64,000 nucleotides of DNA from assembly GCF_000283655.1 (NCBI RefSeq), contig NC_016622.1:1934501-1998500 (forward strand). Direction: 5' to 3'. A program made the position numbers and the translations under genes. This document shows positions 26,014 to 35,810 of the stretch, piece after piece (within the stretch, counting starts at the first letter, position 1; every line of letters begins with the position of its first letter). The DNA comes from Azospirillum lipoferum 4B (GTDB lineage Bacteria; Pseudomonadota; Alphaproteobacteria; Azospirillales; Azospirillaceae). The notes beneath the pieces were generated by a model. The model searched no databases. It had not been told where the DNA came from and worked only from the letters and a program-made list of their open reading frames with translations.

Positions 26014-26286
26014 TCAGTCGACGTGCCCGCTCTTCGCGGCCAACTCCTTTTCGTGATCCTTGTGCGCGGCACCACGCGCCAGCGCCCGGATGAGATCTTC
26101 CAGAAGCTGCTCGGCCCTGGCAGCGGAGTTGTTGTCGTTGGACTCCTGCGGGATCTCCGGAGTCAGTTGCTGGCGGGAACGGGCGGTCGCCACGGAGCAT
26201 TCCCCGTCTCGAGGGCGGGATGGAGGGACGCAGCACAACCACTCCCGGACGGAGCGGAAGCGCATCGGCCCGACATCTTCGGCCAT
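26014..26286 (-). CDS. Small hypothetical protein downstream of relaxase
   Basis: A frame of 90 codons from ATG 26286 (MAEDVGPMRFRSVREW) ends in a helical Ala/Glu-rich segment (AARAEQLLEDLIRALARG). No strong ribosome site is visible, and other frames are open here, so this is tentative. It lies between the relaxase tail and the serine recombinase on the same strand. I do not recognise it. Confidence 0.35.
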   Translation of the reverse strand: MAEDVGPMRFRSVREWLCCVPPSRPRDGECSVATARSRQQLTPEIPQESNDNNSAARAEQLLEDLIRALARGAAHKDHEKELAAKSGHVD

Positions 26287-26500
26287 GAGCACAACCCGCG
26301 GAGCGGGCGCGGGACGCTGTCGGTCCGCTCCGCGTCCCCGACCATCGTGACCTTCCCCTGTACGCTCATCCTGCCCCCTGTTCGGCCGGGGCGCCGGACG
26401 GAATGTCTGGCTGCTGCCTCGGCTGGGGCCATTTCGGTCCGCCGTTTTTCGGCGTCCCCCGGATCGCAGAAAAAAGTGCGCGAAGCTGGTAATGAGGTTT

Positions 26501-28576
26501 CTACGGTCCAGTGGTTTCCCGCTCCGATCCCGTCTGGAGCCTGGAGTTGAAGCGTTCTCCGGCGAGGGCGGTGCCGTCGGACGTATGGTCCATGACGCGG
26601 ACGGCCGCCACGCTCGGCTGATACATCCGGTCGAGCCAACGCTCATGCGCATCGCACGCGTGCTGGTAGTTGCGCGCGATCTCGCGGGTCAGAAGGGTCT
26701 GGACTTGGTCCGCGCCCTCGCCAGCACCCTTTCCGGACAACCATGCCCGGGCGGCGACGAGAAGCCCCCGCCACGCCTTGTCCAGGCGACGACGAGGGGG
26801 AGCGTCGGCGGCGCCTCCGCCATGCCGCTGCCGGGCCGCCCACCAGTCCATGAGGGCGCCGACGTAGGACGCAAGGAGCCTCATGATGGGATCATCGGAG
26901 GGAAGAGGCGGCATCCCTGCCGGGGCCTGCACCGGCGTCGAGGCCGTCCGGCGCGGCGCCGTCGTCGTCAGATCCCTGATCCGACGGGTGGCCAGCTTGA
27001 GACTGTGGGCGTCACGTCGGCGCGTTTCTTCCGACGACAGCGGGCTGGAGTTCGGCTCCTGGAACCGACGACCACGATCATTGGCACGGACCGATCCGCG
27101 AAGCGCGGGCGCGAGAGGTGGGATGGGGTCGTGCCGCCGCTTGTCCAAGGGGCGCGGGGCGTTCATATGGCGGTCGGCAGCCAGCGTGCTGGACGGCGTC
27201 ACCGGCCCGATCCCGTCTTGCGGGTGGGCCCAGGCGGCCGATCCGGGATCGCTCCGCCCAGAAGCCGCGACTCTCCGCTCCATCTCAACCATGGATTGCT
27301 GTTGAGTTGGATGCGGAGGCGATACGCCCGTCCAGGCGCCTTCCCCCGCCTCCGTCTTCGACGTCGCTCGCCGAGAGGCCAAAGCGCCTGACCGGAGTTC
27401 TCCGTTGTCCGCCGTTTGCCTTGTCCGCCGTGGGGCCGGCGTCACGACACGAACGGATGTTGGCGGCGGACTTGCGCTCGGCTCGGCCACGCGCCGGCCG
27501 TCCGACGATGGCTTCATGGGGACCATACCGGTGGTCGGCGACGAAGGAGCGGTGGACCAGGTTGGCGCGGGCGGCGATGCGTGCCCTTCCACGTCCCTCA
27601 TCTCCGGAGAGGCGATGTCATCTGCTGCGTCCGGCGTCATGATGGTCGCGTCGGCGCCCAGCCGGCAGACGATCGGCGCCGGGGATGCTCCCGTCAGGGC
27701 CACGTCGTCGGGCTCGGTCGGCCAGTAGGAGTCCGCATCGTCGATCGGCGCCGGCGCGACGTGATCCTCCAGCGCCGCCTGCGATGTGACAAGGTGGGCG
27801 GCGGGCCCGCCTGTCTCCTCGGAGGTTGACCGCACCTTCTCCGGGCCCACGCCCTCGCGCAGGCGGCCGCGAAGCTCCTCGACGGTCGGCAAGGCGTCAA
27901 CGACGCCCTCGAGATCCTTGCGTACCCGAACCGCCGTCCAGGCGCCGCGTTCGCCGGCCGCCAGCAGGCGATGGAGCGCCCAGGCCTCGCCGGCGGCGTC
28001 GACCGCGAGCACCGCGTTGCGCCGATCGCCCCGGGCGAGGGCGAATCCGGCCTCGGCCAGGGCGGCGCGGCGCGCGAGCGGGCTGTCGGCGAGCAGCCAC
28101 GCCGCGGCGGCGCACTCGGCGGCGGTCGCCTTGCGGGAGCCCGAGCGGCTCTCCTGCTGCGCCTCGGCTTCCGAGCGGCCGGCGCGCGGACGCCGCCGTT
28201 CGGTCAGGCCGCGGAGTTGTCCGGCTTCCTCGCTGAACCCGTTCCGCTCGAGGTAGGCCACGACGGCCCGGTTGTGGGCGCCCTTCGTCAGGGGGTGCCC
28301 GAAGTGCAGTTCGCAGAGACGGGCGACGACCTCGTTCGCCTGGAAGGAATGTCCAAGATGGACGGCTCTGCCGTCGGGGCGGATGCGCAGGTAGGCGCGG
28401 TGCCGGTGACTGGGCCGGCCGGAGTCCCCCGGCTTGGCGTGCTCGACCTCGATGTAGGGCTGCCCGAAGAGGCCATGCTGCTCCTCGTAGAGCCCCCAGG
28501 CATCGGCCCACTGATCGTTCGCCAGGGGCTGGGCGGGCGAGATGGAGGCATGGACGAGGAAGTCGCGCGCCCGTGA
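26501..28576 (-). pseudogene. Relaxase, main part, separated from its start by an IS630-type insertion
   Basis: About 690 codons. The beginning (SRARDFLVHASISPAQPL, then GQPYIEVEHAKPGDSGRPS and the HRHRAYLRIRP histidine motif) matches relaxase/mobilisation nucleases whose N-terminus opens MIIK...HLTRTD. HNRAV and LGHSF segments follow. The C-terminal 450 residues are proline/arginine-rich and poorly conserved. The first 56 codons lie beyond the insertion at 29749-29916. An ATG in the IS end (28588) is in frame and could give a truncated product lacking the N-terminus. Transfer by this relaxase is probably abolished. Confidence 0.65.
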
Positions 28577-29748
28577 TACCAAGTTCATGAAGTTTTGACC
28601 TGTGTGGCCCACGGATAACCACAGGTTGATTGAATGCGGCCTGGCTTGTTGATGAGGGAGTTCCAGGCGCGGCCACAGGCGTCGATAATGTGCTTTGTGT
28701 CGGTGAACAGGCGGTGCGAGAGGACGGTTTCCCGCATCACCTGCCAGAGGCGCTCGATGGCATTGAGTTCGGGGCTGTAGGGCGGCAGCGGCAGCAAGGT
28801 CAGGTTGGCCGGCACCTCCAACTCATTGGCGATGTGCCAGCCGGCTCCGTCCAGCAGAACGACGGCGTGCCCCTCGTGCGGCACGGCTTGGCTGATCTCG
28901 GCGAGCATCAGCGTCATCGCCTCGGTGCTGACGCGCGTCATCACCAAGGCGACGCCGGTGTCGCGCTGCGGGCACACGGCGCCGAAGATGTAGGCCGACT
29001 TGAAGCGATGATCGCGCACGGCACGCACCCGGATGGCGCGCGGCGCCCACAGCCGGGTCAGGGTCCCCTTCTGACCGACCCGGGCTTCATCCTGGAACCA
29101 GACCTCCAGCCGCTTGCCGGGGTGGCGCTTGGCGATGGCGGCGAGTTGATCGGGGAAGTTTTTTTAAATGCCTCCTGGGCCGCGGGATCGGTCTTGGGGT
29201 GGATCGGGCGCGGGGTCTGCCAGGACAGCCCCATCTGCTGGAGCACGTTGTGCATGCCGCCGCGGCTGTAGTCGGCACCGAAGTGGCGCTTGGCCAAGTC
29301 TTGGATGTGGGTCAGCCGATACTCGACCACGCCGTCGCGCTCCAGGTCGGGACCTGCGGCGATCAGCGTCGCCAGCTCCGGGCGCAGTTCATCGGCCAGC
29401 AGGCGGGGCCGGCCGCTACGCGAACGGTCGCGCAGGCCGGACACGCCCTCGGCGTTGAAACGATGCACCCAATCGCGCAAGGTCTGCCGGTCCATCCCGC
29501 CCAAGCGCGCGGCGTGGGCCCGGCTGTGACCGTCCAGCACGGCGGCGATCGCCAGAAGACGCGCCGCCACCCGCCCGTCCTCCTCCAATCGGGCCTGCCG
29601 GCGCAACTCGCAGACCGAGATGTCCTGTCGGATCGCTATCGCTGGCATTCCCGCTCCCCCGCTGAATAGAGCGGACAGCGAATCACACCAAAGCCGCAGC
29701 CTCAATCCCCTGCGACACAACCCGAGTCAGAAATTTCTGGATGCGGTA
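28577..29748 (-). mobile_element. IS630-family insertion sequence in the relaxase gene
   Basis: The ends are imperfect inverted repeats: of 29 bases inward from each end about 17 match, including a shared TGAC block. TA dinucleotides lie at both ends, and a TGA trinucleotide flanks both outer sides (28574-28576 and 29749-29751). Removing the element plus one TGA joins the relaxase as ANSRARDF in frame. This supports the boundaries, although IS630 elements usually duplicate TA. Confidence 0.7.
28585..29648 (-). CDS. IS630-family transposase, made by frameshift
   Basis: Two overlapping frames make one protein. The first, from ATG 29648 (MPAIAIRQDISVCELRRQAR), has the helix-turn-helix region and the GLSWQTPRPIHPKTDP segment, and reaches a run of seven A on the coding strand (29159-29165). 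Reading then shifts to the frame carrying the DDE domain: IFGAVCPQRD, VVLLDGAGWH and LPPYSPELNAIERLW, ending at 28585. The A7 run followed by C is a plausible slippery site, as in many IS630 elements. No other damage is seen, so the element may still be active. Confidence 0.8.
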
Positions 29749-29916
29749 TGAGTTGGCGATCCGCCACTGCGCCTCGAACTGGCGCAGGGCGACATGGACG
29801 TCCAGCGCGACCACGCCGCGCCCGTCGATGATCGTCACGGCCTCGTTGGCGTCGGTCCGGGTGAGGTGGGCGGAGAGCCAAGCCGCGTCACCGCGCTGGG
29901 TTGTCTTGATGATCAT
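29749..29916 (-). pseudogene. Relaxase N-terminal fragment
   Basis: From ATG 29916 the frame reads MIIKTTQRGDAAWLSAHLTR then TDANEAVTI and VALRQFEAQWRIANS, the conserved start of this relaxase family. It is cut by the IS630-type element. The ATG overlaps the MobC stop (ATGA), so the two were translated together. Reading on into the IS adds about 20 foreign residues before a stop. Confidence 0.65.
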
Positions 29917-30341
29917 GAGGGCCGCTTCCCCGACACCGCCGCGATGATCCGTTCGGCCAGCTCCAGAACGGCCTTCTCGGCCTTCGCGTAGCCGTCCATG
30001 GCCGGCCTGACGGCGCCGGCGTTGGCCCGCGCCGCCAGCTGGTTGAGGAGCGTACGGACATGCCGAAGGTCGCTTTGAAGAGCGCTGAGAAGAGGGAGCG
30101 CCGCTTGAAGTTCCGGTGGTGCCGCGATCGCTCTGACGCGGCGGACCTTTGGGATGGCCTGTCCTTGGGAGGACAGGGCAACGGCGCGGGCGAACTGGGC
30201 CACCGACAGGTCGCGCTCCTCGCCGGCGCGCTGGAGCCGGTCGAACTCGTCCGCCGACACGCGGTAGCTGATCTGACAGGCTCTGGCGCGCTGCTCGCTT
30301 CCGCTCTCGGTGCGGGAGGGGCGTCGGGGTGTCTTCGGCAT
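29913..30341 (-). CDS. mobC: MobC-like mobilisation (relaxosome) protein
   Basis: 142 residues from ATG 30341 with GAGGAGG about 6 bases upstream. The sequence has a ribbon-helix-helix-like region (RACQISYRVSADEFDRLQRA followed by GEERDLSVAQFARAVAL) and a C-terminal helix, as in MobC/MobA accessory proteins. These bind near oriT and help the relaxase open the duplex. It overlaps the relaxase start by 4 bp, which fixes the order mobC-relaxase. It is intact although its partner is interrupted. Confidence 0.7.
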   Translation of the reverse strand: MPKTPRRPSRTESGSEQRARACQISYRVSADEFDRLQRAGEERDLSVAQFARAVALSSQGQAIPKVRRVRAIAAPPELQAALPLLSALQSDLRHVRTLLNQLAARANAGAVRPAMDGYAKAEKAVLELAERIIAAVSGKRPS

Positions 30342-30624
30342 CGCGGCCTCCTCGCGGTGGGGTCCGGGGAGGCAGGCCTCTCCGGCGGGCGGGTCCATGG
30401 GAGGGTGTCCCTCCCTGGCGGGGTCCACGGGGCGGAGCCCCTGGCCGGCCTGCGCGAGTTGGAGTCTCCTTGGGGCGAAAACCGCGCATGGCTGGCCGTC
30501 CGCCCCAAGGGGCGGGACGAGGGGGGAGATGGCGGCTGACGATGAAGGCGCAACGGGGAGAAGGACGATCGGGACCGCAGGGAGGACGGCGCCGGCGGTC
30601 GACGCGTCGACGCCGTCCTCCGCG
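30342..30624. other. Intergenic region, candidate oriT
   Basis: The region upstream of mobC is the usual place for an origin of transfer. It contains ttggggcg (30470-30477) mirrored by cgccccaa (30501-30508), a ccgccccaaggggcgg palindrome (30500-30515) and ggggcggagcccc (30429-30441). A nick site cannot be recognised. Confidence 0.3.
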
Positions 30625-31704
30625 TCAGGTGGCGGTGACCGGCGAAGCTGGCGCGTCGGACGATCCGCCGTCGGCCGGGGACGGTGCGGTCAGCACCAGG
30701 TTGGCCAGGGGCTGGTCGGCCGAGGTCGTCTCCGGCTCCGGCAGGGCAGCGGCGCCGTTCTTCTCTGCGCGCGCCGCTGGGGTGGCGGCGGCGCGCTTCG
30801 CCGGGCGGGAACGGGGCTGAACCGGGGGCGCCGCTGGCGGCGCGGCAGGGCGGGCCATCGCGCTGGTCAGATGGACAATCATCCCCTCCAGCGCCTCGAC
30901 CTTCCCGGCGGTCTTGGCGCTGGCGACGAGCTGGGCCGACAGCCCGGCGATGCGGACCTCGGCAGCCTGCACGGTGGCTTCCAGCTCCGGGACGCGCGAG
31001 GCGATCCCGAGCAGCTCCTGGTGCCGACGCTCGGCCCGGTTGGCGGCGTCCTGCAGGTCCGCGATGCGGGCCTCGGCCGTCCGAACCTCGGAGATGCGCT
31101 GCTCGAGCTCAGCTTCCAGAGCCGGGATACGCGCCGCACTCCCAGTCAGGTCACGGATCCGGTTCACCGCGTCGTCGGCGGCGGCGCGCAGGTCGCCGAG
31201 ATCATCCGAGGCGTCCAGGCCAACGGCTTCCAGTAGGATGGCGACGACTTCCAGCAGTGCCGTCACTTCGCTGGCGGCGGTATCGAAGTCCGCTTCAGCA
31301 TGTCCGAAGGCACGTCGCAGCTCTTCGGTCTCCGCTCGCGCGGACGCGAGGGCGGAAGACCGAGCCGCCACCTCCGCATCGAGAAGCTGGGCAGTACGCT
31401 TCCTCTCGTCGGCGATCGTCCGCGTCAGGAGGCTGGCCACGGTCCGAGACGACAGGTCGGCGACCTCGAGCCATTCGAGCGGCAGTTCCGGCGGCCCGTC
31501 CATCGAGGGAGAGGTGGACGGGGAGGGAGGAGCCGTTGTCGACGGGATCGGCGTGGCCCGGATCGCGCGGAGATGCCCGCAGACCGTCGACTTCGACCCA
31601 CCAGTCTGCTGAATGATGTCGCCGACGGTCGGGACGATCCCTCTGGCGAGATACCCGTCATAGGCGGCCTGCACCGCCTCGCGCGTTGCTTTCGTAATGG
31701 ACAT
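30625..31704 (-). CDS. kfrA: KfrA-like DNA-binding coiled-coil protein
   Basis: 359 residues from ATG 31704, with GGAGG 7 bases upstream. The N-terminus has a helix-turn-helix (TVGDIIQQTGGSKSTVCGHL) typical of the KfrA DNA-binding domain. Residues 90-290 form a long alanine-rich coiled coil (for example ALEAELEQRISEVRTAEARI). A proline/alanine-rich tail follows. KfrA proteins of plasmids are autorepressors with a structural role in plasmid maintenance. Its presence next to mob and rep genes shows that this segment derives from a plasmid or an integrative conjugative element. A longer frame to 32016 lacks the family N-terminus. Confidence 0.75.
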   Translation of the reverse strand: MSITKATREAVQAAYDGYLARGIVPTVGDIIQQTGGSKSTVCGHLRAIRATPIPSTTAPPSPSTSPSMDGPPELPLEWLEVADLSSRTVASLLTRTIADERKRTAQLLDAEVAARSSALASARAETEELRRAFGHAEADFDTAASEVTALLEVVAILLEAVGLDASDDLGDLRAAADDAVNRIRDLTGSAARIPALEAELEQRISEVRTAEARIADLQDAANRAERRHQELLGIASRVPELEATVQAAEVRIAGLSAQLVASAKTAGKVEALEGMIVHLTSAMARPAAPPAAPPVQPRSRPAKRAAATPAARAEKNGAAALPEPETTSADQPLANLVLTAPSPADGGSSDAPASPVTAT

Positions 31705-31891
31705 GGAACTACCTCCTATCGTTGTGCCCGACATAGGGGCGGCAGGAAGGCGATCCACCCGAAGACGCAACCAGTACGGTATCATCGGTATGGTGCGGTA
31801 CACCTGATACGGTATGGTGCCTTCCCTTGAGCCATGTCGGATCGTCCGCGCGCAGCGTCCTCTCGCAGGCAGAGGACGGTTCGCAGGGGGC
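31705..31891. promoter_or_regulatory. kfrA upstream region with direct repeats
   Basis: The decamer cggtatggtg occurs at 31786-31795 and 31810-31819, with related cggtat copies at 31777 and 31796. This repeat cluster upstream of the kfrA start is a reasonable KfrA operator candidate. It also lies downstream of the gene ending at 31892. Confidence 0.35.
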
Positions 31892-32665
31892 TCACGGGCC
31901 GAGGAGGTCCTCGACGCTGGCGAACGGCAGGATTCGGCCGACGCCGCGCAGTCCGCGCAGGGTCGGACGCTCGAGCTCGAGGCGCAGGCGGTCGACCTGC
32001 CCATCGGCCACCGCAATGAAGAGTCCTCCCGGGGGCTGGCCGGCGGTCATGAAGACGTCGCTCAGCCGAACCAGAGCCTTGGTCGCCTTGCCGGCGCTGG
32101 TCTCGATCTCGTAGAGGCGGAAGGGCTGGCCGGCGCGCAGCACGACGACGTCGACCTGGGCGAGGCTCCGGTCGGCCGCCGCGTCGCCGAGGCCGGGGAG
32201 AGTCCTGGTCAGGCGATCATGCAGGCCTGGATGCCTCCCACGATCGCTTGCCGGCAGGTAGACTGCGTTGCCCAGCATGAGATGGAAGCCGGCCAGCAGT
32301 CCCTGAAGGCGCTCGTGCCGTGACAGCGGCCGGAGCGCGCCAGGGGCGGCCGTTGGGGCACCGGTGCCCGCCAACGAGATCGCGCGAATGAGAGAGCCCG
32401 GTTGCACCTCGATGTCCGCGTAGCGTCCGCTTCGAGCCGGCGGTAGAAGCTTGGCGCGCAACTCGTTGGCGATCTGCTGCGTGCGTTTCCCGGCGCGGTG
32501 CGGGACATGATTGGCGGCCAGCATCTCGGCGAGGCGGTTGGCATGAAGCCAGCTTCCGAGGTGGCTCGGATGACGAAGCACAGACAGGGCATCGCCGACG
32601 AGGGAACCCGGACGATGGCGGGCGGAGGCGTGTGCGGCGGCGATCGGGGCGAAGGGAAGAAGCAT
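31892..32665 (-). CDS. Hypothetical protein of plasmid-like segment
   Basis: 257 residues from ATG 32665, with GGAG 6 bases upstream (an ATG at 32683 is also possible). The first half is helical. The second half reads DVVVLRAGQPFRLYEIETSA, KALVRLSDVFM, GGLFIAVADG, a pattern of beta strands with acidic residues and YEIET that resembles the core of a restriction-endonuclease-like fold. I do not recognise the family, and that likeness is weak. It lies between kfrA and the resolvase-like gene, in the same direction as kfrA. Confidence 0.5.
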   Translation of the reverse strand: MLLPFAPIAAAHASARHRPGSLVGDALSVLRHPSHLGSWLHANRLAEMLAANHVPHRAGKRTQQIANELRAKLLPPARSGRYADIEVQPGSLIRAISLAGTGAPTAAPGALRPLSRHERLQGLLAGFHLMLGNAVYLPASDRGRHPGLHDRLTRTLPGLGDAAADRSLAQVDVVVLRAGQPFRLYEIETSAGKATKALVRLSDVFMTAGQPPGGLFIAVADGQVDRLRLELERPTLRGLRGVGRILPFASVEDLLGP

Positions 32666-32940
32666 GGCGGTCTCCGTGCCCATGTCGGTGCCCGGCGGAA
32701 TGCCGGCGGCGGGGCAAGGGAGCGGGGCACCGAGAGCCGGATGGCTGCCGGAAGCTTCTATGCCGGATCAGCCTCGAGGATCGCCACTCCTACACGCGGC
32801 GGCCGCGCGTCGCATGAACCCCGGCGGGACCGCACAGTTTCCGGGAACTGTCCCGCGGGCGTGCCCCCATATGGGCTCCAGCCTCCAGTCTTGACGCGCC
32901 GATCCACAGATCGGTCGCCATCATCACGACAGGAGGTTCC

Positions 32941-33501
32941 ATGCGCGCTGTCTACATCCGCTCCCGCACCTGCCCGATCTCGGCGCCGGCCGACCTGCCC
33001 GACGAGCACGCCACGATCACCGGCGCCCTCGTCCTGTACGACAGCAGCGCCGACCAGGCTGGTCTCGAATTCCTGCTCGCGACCCTCGCCGACGGCGACG
33101 ATCTGCTCGTTCCAGGCGTTCGGGATCTCAGCGACACTGCCGATGCGACGCTGGCGTCGTTGCGCCGTGCGGCGGAAGCTGGAGTGCGCGTCACCCTGCT
33201 GCGGGACGGGCTCGATGGTGGCGTCGTACTGCAGGTCGCCGCTCTTCTCGAAGCTCTGTCGGACAACGGCGATACGCGGTCGCGACCGCGCACGGAGTGC
33301 CGCGCCTACGTCCGGGCAACGCCGGGGCGCGTTTCCGAGATCGTCGCTCTGTCCGCGGCCGGCGTCGTGGTTCGGGAGATTGCAGCGATCGTCGGGCTTT
33401 CCGTCAGCACGGTCATGCGCGTCCGGCGCGCCCATCGGGGCGTCCCGCGCGCGCCCTGGCCCGTCGACGGCCTCGTCGAGTGCCTGGGCAACGCCGACTG
33501 A
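32941..33501 (+). CDS. Degenerate serine resolvase-like protein
   Basis: 186 residues. The fold of a resolvase N-terminal domain can be followed: MRAVYIRSRT strand, then GDDLLVPGVRDLSDTADATL in the place of the usual LVVWKLDRLGRS helix, then AGVRVTLLRDG. A C-terminal helix-turn-helix (GVVVREIAAIVGLSVSTVMR) follows. The usual YARVSTxxQ catalytic segment and the DRLxR arginines are replaced, so recombinase activity is doubtful. It may act as a DNA-binding regulator. A related protein is encoded at 35811-36326. Confidence 0.5.
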   Translation: MRAVYIRSRTCPISAPADLPDEHATITGALVLYDSSADQAGLEFLLATLADGDDLLVPGVRDLSDTADATLASLRRAAEAGVRVTLLRDGLDGGVVLQVAALLEALSDNGDTRSRPRTECRAYVRATPGRVSEIVALSAAGVVVREIAAIVGLSVSTVMRVRRAHRGVPRAPWPVDGLVECLGNAD

Positions 33502-33525
33502 TCCTGCCGCCATGGAGCCGACGTC

Positions 33526-33855
33526 ATGAAGCCGAATCGCTGCATCGTGATCCATCTCGACGGGCCCCGTTCGCTGAAGACGGTCGCCGTATCGCTCGAG
33601 CGGTGCGTCGTCATGAGCAACCGCTACACGCCCGACGGGCTCTATGACTCCAGCGTGATTCTCGACCGGCCGCCGACGATTGCTGAGGCGCATCAGGCCC
33701 TGTGCGCGGCACCTCAGAGCCAGAGCTTCGCCGCACTGGCGCCGAATGACCGTGCGGACGTTCTCGGGCGGCTGGCCCGCATCGCAGCCGGGCTTCCTCC
33801 GCAGGACGCGCCCCGTGCTCGCCGGCGGTGTGGTGGCGGGGGTGCCGGTTCGTGA
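33526..33855 (+). CDS. Hypothetical protein
   Basis: 109 residues from ATG 33526 with GGAG about 8 bases upstream, 24 bp after the resolvase-like gene and probably in the same transcript. Short strands (CIVIHLDGP, TVAVSLERCVVMSNRY) precede a helical region and a Arg/Gly-rich tail. No family recognised. Confidence 0.45.
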   Translation: MKPNRCIVIHLDGPRSLKTVAVSLERCVVMSNRYTPDGLYDSSVILDRPPTIAEAHQALCAAPQSQSFAALAPNDRADVLGRLARIAAGLPPQDAPRARRRCGGGGAGS

Positions 33856-33993
33856 CGTCGGCAGGTCCGGCAGGGCGATTGCCGCAGCCAAGCGCGGCCT
33901 CCTCGACGGCAACGGTCAACCTCAAGCCCGCCATGTGAGAAGGAGAGCGAGACACCGGTCGGCCGATGCCGCGTCGTGGGAGGGTTCACCGGC

Positions 33994-34072
33994 CGCGCCA
34001 ACCCCCGCACACGCCGCCACCCTCCTCGCAGCCCGCTGCTGGCTGGCGGCGGAGTGTGCGGGGGTTGGCGCG
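33994..34072. terminator. Large inverted repeat between convergent genes
   Basis: The arm at 33994-34019, beginning cgcgccaacccccgcacac, is mirrored at 34044-34072 with few mismatches. The stem is about 25 bp around a 24-base loop. It lies in the 325-base gap between the converging genes ending at 33855 and 34181, so a bidirectional terminator is likely. A structural role at a replication origin is possible, given the adjacent rep gene. Nothing else is seen in the gap. Confidence 0.55.
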
Positions 34073-34180
34073 TGTGCCTGCTGGGTGGCGAGGGGGAGGG
34101 TTCCTGGCTCCCCCTGATCGGTTCCTCTGCCCTGAGGGGCTTATCCGTGTCGTTATGCGTAGATGTAGGGAGGACCTGTC

Positions 34181-35563
34181 TCACCTTGCCTTGGCTGCTG
34201 CCTCCTGCTTCTGCTTCCGTCGGTACCAGGTCGCCCGGGACACGCCTTCGGCCTCCCAGGGCTTGTCGTTGCTGATGCTGTTGGCCGCCAAGTAGGCGGC
34301 GCGGTCTTGGCCGGTGTGGTCCGCGCGCCACTTTTCGCGGTCGCGGCGGCGCTTCTCGTCGTCATCGATCAGGCGCGTCATGTGCCTCATCTCCTCGGAA
34401 TTGATCTCGAGGAGCTCGAGGAGACGCGTCTTCTTGTACGTCCAGATCGGGCTTACGGTCTTGCCGCCGTACTGGACCCGTTCGCCTGCGGCGGCCCGGT
34501 GAGCGAGCTCGAGCAGCGTCGAGCAGTGCCGGCCGAAGTCGCCGTCGACGTACCAGTCGGGCAGGATGAGGCGCGCCCACGCGTCGATCTCCGCCGCGAG
34601 CCGGTGGGCGGGAATGACCCTGGCGAGCCGGCAGGCGCCGAGGTGACCGAAGAGGTCGAGTCCGGCCCGCCGTCCGGCGCCGGTGGCCTGGACGACGCCG
34701 GACTCGTGCCGAAGCTTCGCGAGACAGCGCAGATCTTCGAGGACGCCCCAATGCCAGTGCTCGCGGTTGAAGAGCTTGTGGCCGAGCCGCTGGTGCTCCT
34801 CGACGGCTTCGCGGGACGCGACTGTCCGTTCGCCCCGGGCGCGCCGCAACGGCACGATCTCCGCCGAGCGAGGAGCCGGCCCATCCCCACTGGAGGGAAG
34901 AAAGGCTTCCGCGAAGGTCCCGAAGTCGTAGCGCACGATGTTGCCGTCCGCGTCGTTGCTCCAGATGACCTCCACCGTCTTGCCGGACCGGCTGTTGACG
35001 GAGCCGACCACCTGCAGGATGCGGCTCAGGTCGACCGCCGCGGGGTCGGCACCGAAGTCCCGGAAGGAGCGGACCAGCGCCCGGTTGATGGCCATAGCTC
35101 GGCCGGCCTCGGCGCGGGGAACCGGCTGCCGCCAGAACCACTTCAGATACAGCCCACGGCCGGAATGGACGATGCAGGACGGGCGGGGGATGCCCCACTC
35201 GTCGCAGTCCCACAACACCAAGCGAGCGACCACCTCGATGCCCTTCCCGTCGGACATCACCGGCGTCTTGTAGACGTCGAGATCCACGTAGGCGTGCGTC
35301 ATGTAGGCCAGATGAACTGCGCGCCGCGAGGGTCTTTCGAAAAAGCTCTGCGAAGCGTAGATGTCGGTTCCGTTCCCCTTCTTGGCGAGGACGAAGGCGA
35401 GTTCGTCGAGCCGATGGTGGTCCTGCCTCATGGAACCTCCACGCTCAAGCTGGTTCAGCGTCCACCAGCCGGAGGCGGGCAACACCCTGCCCTCGAGGCG
35501 GTCCTCGGGAACCATCGGTGGTGCCGGCAGGATATGTGGGGCGGTGGTCGGCAAGGCGGTCAC
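34181..35563 (-). CDS. Plasmid-type replication protein, primase-like
   Basis: 460 residues from a GTG at 35563 preceded by AGGAG. Segments resembling an archaeo-eukaryotic primase-type core are visible: HAYVDLDVYKTP (Asp-x-Asp), CIVHSGRGLYLKWFW, and DLSRILQVVGSVNSRSG. A C-terminal helix-turn-helix (EGVSRATWYRRKQKQ) follows. Such proteins initiate or prime replication of plasmids and integrative elements. Its neighbours kfrA, mobC and the relaxase support this reading. I did not find iterons upstream, so the origin remains unlocated. Confidence 0.55.
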   Translation of the reverse strand: MTALPTTAPHILPAPPMVPEDRLEGRVLPASGWWTLNQLERGGSMRQDHHRLDELAFVLAKKGNGTDIYASQSFFERPSRRAVHLAYMTHAYVDLDVYKTPVMSDGKGIEVVARLVLWDCDEWGIPRPSCIVHSGRGLYLKWFWRQPVPRAEAGRAMAINRALVRSFRDFGADPAAVDLSRILQVVGSVNSRSGKTVEVIWSNDADGNIVRYDFGTFAEAFLPSSGDGPAPRSAEIVPLRRARGERTVASREAVEEHQRLGHKLFNREHWHWGVLEDLRCLAKLRHESGVVQATGAGRRAGLDLFGHLGACRLARVIPAHRLAAEIDAWARLILPDWYVDGDFGRHCSTLLELAHRAAAGERVQYGGKTVSPIWTYKKTRLLELLEINSEEMRHMTRLIDDDEKRRRDREKWRADHTGQDRAAYLAANSISNDKPWEAEGVSRATWYRRKQKQEAAAKAR

Positions 35564-35698
35564 GGTGAGGTCTCCTGCATGCCGGAGACCGCTGGAGGGA
35601 CGGCGGGGATGACCCCATCTTCACAGGGCTGTCGCATGTGCGGTCTCACGTGCGCGGCCGGCGCCCAGGCCGCCACAGCCCAAGCGCCATCCGGGTTC

Positions 35699-35728
35699 GA
35701 GGGCCCGAGCCGGCAAGCTCGGGCCCTC
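35699..35728. terminator. Perfect GC-rich hairpin
   Basis: gagggcccgagc (35699-35710) and gctcgggccctc (35717-35728) pair perfectly over 12 bp around a 6-base cggcaa loop. It lies between the rep gene start and the end of the minus-strand resolvase-like gene, so it probably terminates that gene. Confidence 0.6.
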
Positions 35729-35810
35729 CTCGTTGCTGGGCAGTTGGGGGAACCGGGGACGGGCGCAAGCGCGGGTGCCGTGGACGGCGGGACCGCGGTC
35801 CGCGACGAGG

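Noticed and set aside
28585-29648. IS630 transposase treated as a broken gene because of two frames
   Set aside because: The frames meet at a run of seven A, a normal programmed frameshift site in this family, and both halves are otherwise intact.
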